Shown: one piece after another, positions 56,361 through 64,000 of the stretch
How positions within the stretch are numbered: the first letter of the stretch is position 1
How the letters are laid out: the number at the start of each line of letters is the position of its first letter
Assembly: GCA_009746045.1 (NCBI GenBank)
Contig: RPFO01000026.1
Coordinates: 3,963,399-4,027,398 of the forward strand
Direction of reading: 5' to 3'
DNA: 64,000 nt
DNA from: Mesostigma viride
Lineage: Eukaryota; Streptophyta; Mesostigmatophyceae; Mesostigmatales; Mesostigmataceae
Notes under the pieces: model-generated
What the model was told of the DNA's origin: nothing
Database searches by the model: none
The model's input: only the letters and a program-made list of their open reading frames with translations
Translations under genes and position numbers: made by a program

Positions 56361-57908
56361 CATGAAAATAGACCACCCACAAAAATTGGGCTCATTCTGA
56401 GCTCAAATGGTGACATGTGACAGCATACATGTGCAGTTTTTCGTCATTTTCCCCCTTTTCTTACATGAAACAAATATGAATAGTGAACAAATGAACTCAT
56501 TTCAGGCTGGATTCTTGCAGGCAGCATTTATACCATGAAAATAGACCACCCACAAAAATTGGGCTCATTCTGAGCTCAAATGGTGACATGTGACAGCATA
56601 CATGTGCAGTTTTTCGTCATTTTCCCCCTTTTCTTACATGAAACAAATATGAACAGTGGACAAATGAACTCGTATCAGGCTGGGTTCTTGCAGGCAGCAT
56701 CTAGACCATGAAAATAGACCACCCACAAAAATTGGGCTCATTCTGAGCTCAAATGGTGACATTTGACCGCATACATGTGCAGTTTTTCGTCATTTTCCCC
56801 CTTTTCTTACATGAAACAAATATGAATAGTGAACAAATGAACTCATATCAGGCTGGATTCTTGCAGGCAGCATCTAGACCATGAAAATAGACCACCCACA
56901 AAAATTGGGCTCATTCTGAGCTCAAATGGTGACATGTGACAGCATACATGTGCAGTTTTTCGTCATTTTCCCCCTTTTCTTACATGAAACAAATATGAAC
57001 AGTGAACAAATGAACTCATATCAGGCTGGGTTCTTGCAGGCAGCATCTAGACCATGAAAATAGACCACCCACAAAAATTGGGCTCATTCTGAGCTCAAAT
57101 GGTGACATTTGACCGCATACATGTGCAGTTTTTCGTCATTTTCCCCCTTTTCTTACATGAAACAAATATGAATAGTGAACAAATGAACTCATATCAGGCT
57201 GGATTCTTGCAGGCAGCATTTATACCATGAAAATAGACCACCCACAAAAATTGGGCTCATTCTGAGCTCAAATGGTGACATGTGACCGCATACATGTGCA
57301 GTTTTTCGTCATTTTCCCCCTTTTCTTACATGAAACAAATATGAACAGTGGACAAATGAACTCGTATCAGGCTGGAAACTTGCAGGCAGCATCTAGACCA
57401 TGAAAATAGACCACCCACAAAAATTGGGCTCATTCTGAGCTCAAATGGTGACATGTGACAGCATACATGTGCAGTTTTTCGTCATTTTCCCCCTTTTCTT
57501 ACATGAAACAAATATGAACAGTGGACAAATGAACTCGTATCAGGCTGGAAACTTGCAGGCAGCATCTAGACCATGAAAATAGACCACCCACAAAAATTGG
57601 GCTCATTCTGAGCTCAAATGGTGACATGTGACAGCATACATGTGCAGTTTTTCGTCATTTTCCCCCTTTTCTTACATGAAACAAATATGAACAGTGGACA
57701 AATGAACTCATATCAGGCTGGATTCTTGCAGGCAGCATCTAGACCATGAAAATAGACCACCCACAAAAATTGGGCTCATTCTGAGCTCAAATGGTGACAT
57801 GTGACAGCATACATGTGCAGTTTTTCGTCATTTTCCCCCTTTTCTTACATGAAACAAATATGAACAGTGAACAAATGAACTCATTTCAGGCTGGATTCTT
57901 GCAGGCAG
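56361..57908 (+). repeat. 173-bp tandem array, left arm of the large inverted repeat
   Basis: Nine copies with an exact 173-bp period (CATGAAAATAGACCACCC at 56361, 56534, 56707 and so on to 57745). Copies differ at diagnostic sites: GTGACATGTGACAGCAT versus GTGACATTTGACCGCAT, and GGATTCTTGC versus GGAAACTTGC. No coding frame. Confidence 0.97.
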
Positions 57909-58014
57909 CTCGGTTCTAAAACTGGTTACGATTTGTAGTTACGAGTAAAACTGGTAACTAGAAATAGGTACCAGTACCATCCAAATTAATTAAGCATGGA
58001 TACCATTTGTAATA
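57909..58014 (+). repeat. 106-bp inner inverted repeat, left copy
   Basis: CTCGGTTCTAAAACTGGTTA... to ...ATTTGTAATA. Perfect reverse complement of 62779-62884. Confidence 0.96.
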
Positions 58015-58384
58015 ACTCACACATTTTAACATATCCATGGGTACGGCATGGAAACATGTTCATGTATGATGTGTTCAAGAGTAGCAATGCTTAACATCCA
58101 TGAAATATCCTCATTGTATAATGGTTTACGATTTATGAATGCAGGGGGGTCGCTACGCGAGTGACCAACAAGCACTCAAGTCAACAATATGCCCAGAAAG
58201 AAGGCAGGGCCAGGTAAAGTAAAGGCTGGTCCTGAAAATGCACCCAGGGTGCCCACAACATGTCTACGTTACACCCTCGCTATCCTAGACCCTGCAGCCT
58301 GCCGGGGGGGGCACAAAATGTAACTGGCAGCCAGGGACCATGGTGCAGGCCAAATAGCAGGTGTAAAGCTAGCTCAAAGCTAGC

Positions 58385-58860
58385 TCAGTCCAAAGAATGA
58401 AATAATAAGAAGCAAATACTTGGCAAGGTTAGGTCCATGATCGTTATTGGAGGCTTGGCTGCCACCACGGTGCTCGACAATGATGCTGAAGCCTTCAATT
58501 ATATATAAAGCAGATACTGCAAAGAGGCACAAATAGCAATACAAGCACAATGTAAGCATGACAAGCTCAAGTTTCCAAGCCAGTCTAGCTCACTTGGACA
58601 TGAGTTAAAGCGTTGGAAACATATGGGCAACATCCCAGCAGGCCTTGAAAAAGTTTTCAGCAACAAGGCAGTATATGTGTTAAATCAAACTACCACATTG
58701 CAATTCTAAGCACAGTGACTTCTGCTTGCTGCTGTTTTGACGACACAAGGCCGTTTACCTTTTCAGTGACAACACGGGAAAAGAAAGCATTACCCAGCAA
58801 ACTTCCTTTAAGTTCCCCGGACATAGGCGTAATCACAACCACGACGTTGGGCATCGAAAA
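58385..58860 (-). pseudogene. Gene-like exons in the core of the inverted repeat
   Basis: Minus strand. A frame near 58840-58757 reads MPNVVVVITPMSGELKGSLL then AFFSRVVTEK and meets AAAG|GTAAAC, a good splice donor. A later frame after TTTGCAG (about 58512) reads ALYIIEGFSIIVEHRGGSQA and ends at a stop near 58390. They could be exons of one gene continuing from 58860-59010. Family unknown; a chance open stretch is possible. Confidence 0.35.
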
Positions 58861-59010
58861 GAACCGGAATCATAAAGTCTGCGGGAGTTATAAGCTACGA
58901 TACTCTTGACACGCTTATTTAGAACGACGCGGTTGCGGATGACATCCGGAACCTTGTTCTTGACGTGCGCCCAGGCCGCCAGCTGCGCGGAACAGCTCAA
59001 GAAATATATA
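58861..59010 (-). pseudogene. Continuation of the ORF split by TTAA element C
   Basis: Reads on the minus strand SCSAQLAAWAHVKNKVPDVI then RNRVVLNKR. With a single TTAA, the frame of 61107-61569 enters here without a stop. This is in-frame evidence that both halves were one coding exon before the insertion. Confidence 0.45.
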
Positions 59011-61106
59011 TTAACCCTTAAATGGTGTCCAACTCGCGCCTAAAAATAGGCTCCAGTTGCACCTTGCATGGTAATGTCCACAACCTAACCTAAAAACAAT
59101 TTAGGGTCCATACTGGGACCAAAGCACACACATATAGGGACTTACTTGGGGGTCATGTCATTGGTCATGTTGCAATGTCCTATGGGTGCTAAATATAGCA
59201 CCACCCTCAGGGGGGTGCGCGAGTGCGAGAAAAACACTCATGTATAATGCATTATTACACCTGAAAACAGTTCCGTTGCTCCCAACATTTTAAAGGCAGT
59301 TGCTTTGGTAGCCAGGCATGGCTTCTGAACACTGACATGACAGGTTGTCCCAGGGACCCAGATGCATTATCTAAAAATAACTCGCGCCTAAAAATAGGAG
59401 CCAGTTTGGCTGGTGACATTTGCTAGCATTACAAGGCAGGCGCCTCAGTCCGTAGCATCATAAAACATCATAAATGATCAAACATGCATTATTTCATCAA
59501 TTCCAGCATACAGAACATCCATAACAGCGATTAAACATAGGTAGCCATGCCAATGCACAGTCACATTCGCGCGTATCATGGCATGGTAAGGCCAATGACT
59601 ACCCACCACACAAGCCTACCACATGCACAGTTTTTCTCACATGTCAGTGCTAGACTAAATAAGTAAAAGTAAGCCTAGATCATTGGAAATGCTAACTGGA
59701 GCTCCTTATATGCTGGGCTTCATCATTTCAGCTGTTAACTGGCTACGGGGCGACATGCGGCATTAAGTGGCATTACAATGGTATGAGGCGTGCACAATGG
59801 TGCTTTTGAATGGCCGGGTAATGCTCAAAATGATCACTAACACTCAGCTTAAACTATGCTTCATGTTGTTCTAAAGAAAATGTCACCATGTGGTGGCTAC
59901 CAAGCTCTACTAGCAGGTATACCACTGTGCCAAGGCCCAAATGCACGTGTGCAAGGGGCTACGTAGCCCATGCATCCACAACATAAAAAATGACCTCCAT
60001 ATGCTTGCCTGAGATGAAATGACACAGAGACAACTCATGGACCTTCTTTTGAATGCAAGCAGGGCACTGGGACCTCCACAGGTGTTACATGAAGACAGAT
60101 GGGGTGACTGCACAACAGCAATACTAACAAAGCTAAAAGGCTAACCAAAAACAGGCCAGGATACCATCTATTCTTAAGGATTTAGGCTATAGAAACCATC
60201 ATGATACCATATGGAACTTATTTACATGTAACACCAATCATTATTCTAGTATATTTGGTGCAGACGCAGCCAATCATGAACAAAACTGATGAAAATCTGA
60301 CCGTAATGGCTGTGCGCAACCACCACCACAAACCATTACAGAAAAGTAGTAACGAAGCAACTTTGACATCCCAAACCTTCAACAATGAGTCCGAGATTAC
60401 TTACCGAGTGATACGACGACTTTATCTTGTCGACGGTAACCGCAGGGACACTAAACTACGCCAGGTCGAAACCGCAAAAAAAAGGCTCAAGGACAGCTAG
60501 CAAGCTGACGACAGGGCCGATGCGTCAAGACTTTGCTGGCCCACGACACTAATGAAATATTCGAAATACATCGTAACATATTTAATCGATGCGAAATATT
60601 CAATTATAAAGCCGCCGATAACAAGTGCTAGCTTCATTGTCACTCCCGTCACAATAAACACGCGTTGACGCAGTAAAACCCAGACCGAGATGATTGCGCA
60701 CCTCAGTAAATGTTGCGCGACTGCGGCTACAGCATCTTTATAACGCATAAATAATGCCTACAAAATTTGGAACGAATCCATGCATCGATGCTCCTACACC
60801 AATCAGTTTTCTGCACCGCCATAGCCTCGAATATGCATGTTCGTAATTATTTTACATTCACTTTCGTCCCGGTGGACCTGGGTACCCCCTGTACTGTAAC
60901 CGTTAATTAGTCCCTGTAGACTTGGTCTAAACATAGTGATGTCCGGTATCAGGGCGTAGAGCACATCTAGCTCTAGCAGCAGACCTAAAAATATCACGGA
61001 AATGTCTACTGGCATTCGCGCCGCGCCGCTTCCCATCTCGCGCCTATTTGTAGGCGCGAGTTCAACTCGCGCCTACAAATAGGCGCGAGCACCATTTAAG
61101 GGTTAA
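59011..61106. mobile_element. TTAA-type DNA element C (2.1 kb)
   Basis: Perfect 17-bp inverted ends TTAACCCTTAAATGGTG (59011-59027 and 61090-61106). Right sub-terminal palindrome: arms 61037-61060 and 61066-61089, perfect, separated by TTCAA, each arm itself a hairpin CTCGCGCCTA-TTTG-TAGGCGCGAG. The left end and an internal site (about 59383) carry the related CTCGCGCCTAAAAATAGG. No transposase recognised. Confidence 0.87.
59060..61030. other. Interior of element C; possible exon relic on the minus strand
   Basis: A minus frame 60497-60748 (83 codons) is hydrophobic (AIISVWVLLRQRVFIVTGV, LALVIGGFII) and could span a membrane. A splice donor-like CTCG|GTAAGT lies near 60400. TGCGGTTTCGACCTGG near 60468 is shared with element A. 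Otherwise nothing recognised. Confidence 0.3.
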
Positions 61107-61569
61107 AGGACGGTGACGCCCGGGAAGCACCCAGCCTTGCGGCAAAAGTAAAATATGGCTCGCGCTCGCCGTGGTTTTCGCCAGGCGTGACTGCGATATC
61201 ACGACGAAAAAATGGAGACTCTTTGACCCATCTAACTGCCCAGGTCCCTCTGTTGCCCGGGTCGCCCATTAGCCCAGAAGCGTACCATAACCCATACTCG
61301 CGATATCCGCAGCTACTGGGCGGAAAAAGAAATTGTAAAACCGAACAGCATACTGACCTATCATGCCATCTACGTAGCTTCCAGAATTTCTTCACCGTTG
61401 CCAAAATCCGTTCATGAACAATATTTTCGACGTACACAAAGCACCTGCACGTCAATCTCCCCTGACATTGGTTATCTGCCCCATCTTCATGATCTAACAC
61501 GCAAACACCTAAAGTATTTGCATAACACAGGCGTTTTGCCCTCTGGTTCTCAGTTTCACTCATTGCCAT
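61107..61569 (-). pseudogene. Gene-like ORF truncated by TTAA element C
   Basis: A 154-codon open frame starting at ATG 61569: KRLCYANTLGVCVLDHEDG, CRCFVYVENIVHERILATVK, YREYGLWYASGLMGDPGNRG, then FFRRDIAVTPGENHGEREPY. It runs into the TTAA junction, and on the far side (59010) the frame continues. Function unknown; Cys-rich middle. It may be a captured host gene or the element's own protein. Confidence 0.45.
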
Positions 61570-61810
61570 ATCATATTATGCAGGCACGTTTTGGTAAACA
61601 ATCGCCGGCGACGTTGGTTTTGTTCGTGCGCGCACAAAGTAATTACCGGTAGTGCTTGGCAGGCTGTACGCACCTGCAGCCGCGCGCGCGCAAAGACGAC
61701 GGTCACTGTGCTTTGTTCATTCAAATGCCATTTGCATGCGAGGCTCGGACAACACCGCGGACTGTTTGAATCAGAATTTTTTCACTTTTGGATGGTCCTT
61801 CGTTTCTCGC
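61570..61810. other. Unrecognised DNA before the 120-bp repeat
   Basis: Contains a CGCGCGCGCG run at about 61680 and no supported gene. Confidence 0.35.
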
Positions 61811-62592
61811 ATGTTCAGCCCAGTTCAGGTTGTACGGTCAGTGTTGGGGGTCGGTGCATGGGTTCTCAATGGAATTCTCAATGGAATGCCGCAACAGCCC
61901 ATTTTCATTGAGAATGCAAGTCCTTTTCGCATGTTCAGCCCAGTTCAGGCTGTACGGTCAGTGTTGGGGGTCGGTGAATGGGTTCTCAATGGAATTCTCA
62001 ATGGAATGCCGCAACAGCCAATTTTCATTGAGAATGCAAGACCTTTTTGCATGTTCAGCCCAGTTCAGGCTGTACGGTCAGTGTTGGGGGTCGGTGAATG
62101 GGTTCTCAATGGAATTCTCAATGGAATGCCGCAACAGCCCATTTTCATTGAGAATGCAAGTCCTTTTCGCATGTTCAGCCCAGTTCAGGCTGTACGGTCA
62201 GTGTTGGGGGTCGTTGAATGAGTTCTCAATGGAATTCTCAATGGAATGCCGCAACAGCCCATTTTCATTGAGAATGCAAGTCCTTTTCGCATGTTCAGCC
62301 CAGTTCAGGCTGTACGGTCAGTGTTGGGGGTCGGTGAATGAGTTCTCAATGGAATTCTCAATGGAATGCCGCAACAGCCCATTTTCATTGAGAATGCAAG
62401 TCCTTTTCGCATGTTCAGCCCAATTCAGGCTGTACGGTCAGTGTTGGGGGTCGGTGAATGAGTTCTGAATGGAATTCTCAATGGAATGCCGTTACAGCCC
62501 ATTTTCATTGAGAATGCAAGACCTTTTCGTATGTTCTGGCTGTACGGTCAGTGTTGGGGGTCGGTGAATGAATTCTGCATGAATGGAACTTT
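61811..62592. repeat. 120-bp tandem repeat, 6.5 copies
   Basis: ATGTTCAGCCCAGTTCAGG recurs at 61811, 61931, 62051, 62171, 62291 and 62411, exact period 120. A shortened copy starts at 62531. Each unit contains a 12-bp doublet TTCTCAATGGAA. 120 is a multiple of 3, so frames stay open, but no coding evidence. Copies are nearly identical, so recent. Confidence 0.95.
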
Positions 62593-62778
62593 CATACGCC
62601 GCGCTGAGTCGGTGGAAGATCGAGCCACAAAAGAGGCAGGAGAGGCATCATTGGGAGAGGCGTGCCAACCCCGAGCGAGACGATGGTGAATTCGATCAAA
62701 TTGGCTGATTGCAATAATTTTGCGGAGCTAGAATAATCGCTCGCGAGAGCTGCCATGGGCGGTCGTGAAGGTTCAGAC
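62593..62778. other. Core DNA between the 120-bp repeat and right arm
   Basis: Short unique stretch with no gene seen. Confidence 0.4.
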
Positions 62779-62884
62779 TATTACAAATGGTATCCATGCT
62801 TAATTAATTTGGATGGTACTGGTACCTATTTCTAGTTACCAGTTTTACTCGTAACTACAAATCGTAACCAGTTTTAGAACCGAG
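62779..62884 (-). repeat. 106-bp inner inverted repeat, right copy
   Basis: Exact reverse complement of 57909-58014. Confidence 0.96.
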
Positions 62885-64000
62885 CTGCCTGCAAGAATCC
62901 AGCCTGAAATGAGTTCATTTGTTCACTGTTCATATTTGTTTCATGTAAGAAAAGGGGGAAAATGACGAAAAACTGCACATGTATGCGGTCAAATGTCACC
63001 ATTTGAGCTCAGAATGAGCCCAATTTTTGTGGGTGGTCTATTTTCATGGTCTAGATGCTGCCTGCAAGAATCCAGCCTGATATGAGTTCATTTGTTCACT
63101 ATTCATATTTGTTTCATGTAAGAAAAGGGGGAAAATGACGAAAAACTGCACATGTATGCGGTCACATGTCACCATTTGAGCTCAGAATGAGCCCAATTTT
63201 TGTGGGTGGTCTATTTTCATGGTCTAGATGCTGCCTGCAAGAACCCAGCCTGATATGAGTTCATTTGTTCACTGTTCATATTTGTTTCATGTAAGAAAAG
63301 GGGGAAAATGACGAAAAACTGCACATGTATGCTGTCACATGTCACCATTTGAGCTCAGAACGAGCCCAATTTTTGTGGGTGGTCTATTTTCATGGTCTAG
63401 ATGCTGCCTGCAAGTTTCCAGCCTGATACGAGTTCATTTGTCCACTGTTCATATTTGTTTCATGTAAGAAAAGGGGGAAAATGACGAAAAACTGCACATG
63501 TATGCTGTCACATGTCACCATTTGAGCTCAGAATGAGCCCAATTTTTGTGGGTGGTCTATTTTCATGGTCTAGATGCTGCCTGCAAGAACCCAGCCTGAT
63601 ACGAGTTCATTTGTCCACTGTTCATATTTGTTTCATGTAAGAAAAGGGGGAAATGACGAAAAACTGCACATGTATGCTGTCACATGTCACCATTTGAGCT
63701 CAGAATGAGCCCAATTTTTGTGGGTGGTCTATTTTCATGGTATAAATGCTGCCTGCAAGAATCCAGCCTGATATGAGTTCATTTGTTCACTATTCATATT
63801 TGTTTCATGTAAGAAAAGGGGGGAAATGACGAAAAACTGCACATGTATGCGGTCAAATGTCACCATTTGAGCTCAGAATGAGCCCAATTTTTGTGGGTGG
63901 TCTATTTTCATGGTCTAGATGCTGCCTGCAAGAACCCAGCCTGATATGAGTTCATTTGTTCACTGTTCATATTTGTTTCATGTAAGAAAAGGGGGAAAAT
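62885..64000 (-). repeat. 173-bp tandem array, right arm (cut by window end)
   Basis: About 6.4 copies inverted relative to 56361-57908, with 1-bp indels in the G/A run at about 63650 and 63820. The order of unit variants differs from the left arm. For example the first unit here has the ...TTTGACCGCAT variant and the matching left unit has ...TGTGACAGCAT. Confidence 0.96.

Larger units (their letters stand above)
56361..64000. mobile_element. Fold-back-like element or inverted satellite structure, right end outside the window
   Basis: Left arm 56361-58014 and right arm from 62779 to beyond 64000 are inverted copies, each a 106-bp perfect inner segment plus an array of a 173-bp repeat. The core 58015-62778 holds a split gene-like fragment, TTAA element C and a 120-bp repeat. 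Long inverted repeats built of tandem subrepeats are the hallmark of fold-back transposons. A centromere-like inverted satellite block is an alternative. No target duplication can be checked because the right end is missing. Confidence 0.6.

Noticed and set aside
61652..62468. Repetitive ORFs of about 190-226 codons
   Set aside because: Open only because the 120-bp repeat is a multiple of three. No start context or domain supports a gene.

Overview
The window is a transposon- and satellite-dominated piece of a nuclear genome. I found no intact, recognisable host gene. It has an LTR retrotransposon, LINE ORF1 and ORF2 remnants, TA- and TTAA-type DNA transposons, and splice-like ORF fragments, so it is eukaryotic. 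A broken chloroplast/bacterial-type tRNA-Ser, Arabidopsis-type telomere-like heptamers (TTTAGGG) and UGUAA-type poly(A) signals suggest a photosynthetic eukaryote, perhaps an alga of the green lineage. I cannot name the species.

Layout. (1) 1-33747 is one locus of a 40-bp minisatellite. It is split by a duplicated unknown insert (1085-3095), a nearly pristine Copia retrotransposon on the minus strand (15817-21762, TSD TACAT) and a 5.3-kb TA-type DNA element (27780-33044). (2) 33748-37710 holds microsatellites, telomere-like heptads, a deleted tRNA-Ser and unrecognised repetitive DNA. (3) 37711-56300 is a graveyard of LINE pieces: ORF2 reverse transcriptase, many 3' ends, and two ORF1-only copies. 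DNA elements with TTAA target duplications are nested in them (43998-46915, 49916-52205, 53410-55136, probably 42116-43463). (4) 56361 to the window end is a large inverted repeat whose arms are tandem arrays of a 173-bp unit. Its 4.8-kb core holds a gene-like fragment split by another TTAA element (59011-61106) and a 120-bp tandem repeat.

How the parts relate. The LINE family leaves short tandem tails such as (TTAA)n, (TTTAA)n or (AATTC)n just 3' of a conserved hairpin. TTAA-specific elements have landed in those tails and in LINE ORFs, and in one case a single TTAA restores the reading frame exactly. The TTAA elements share an architecture: TTAA, a short TIR, then sub-terminal palindromes. 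None shows a transposase. The Copia element has 778-bp LTRs differing at one base, all catalytic motifs, and an LTR with heat-shock-element-like and bZIP-like motifs upstream of a TATA box. Its gag and pol are in different frames (-1).
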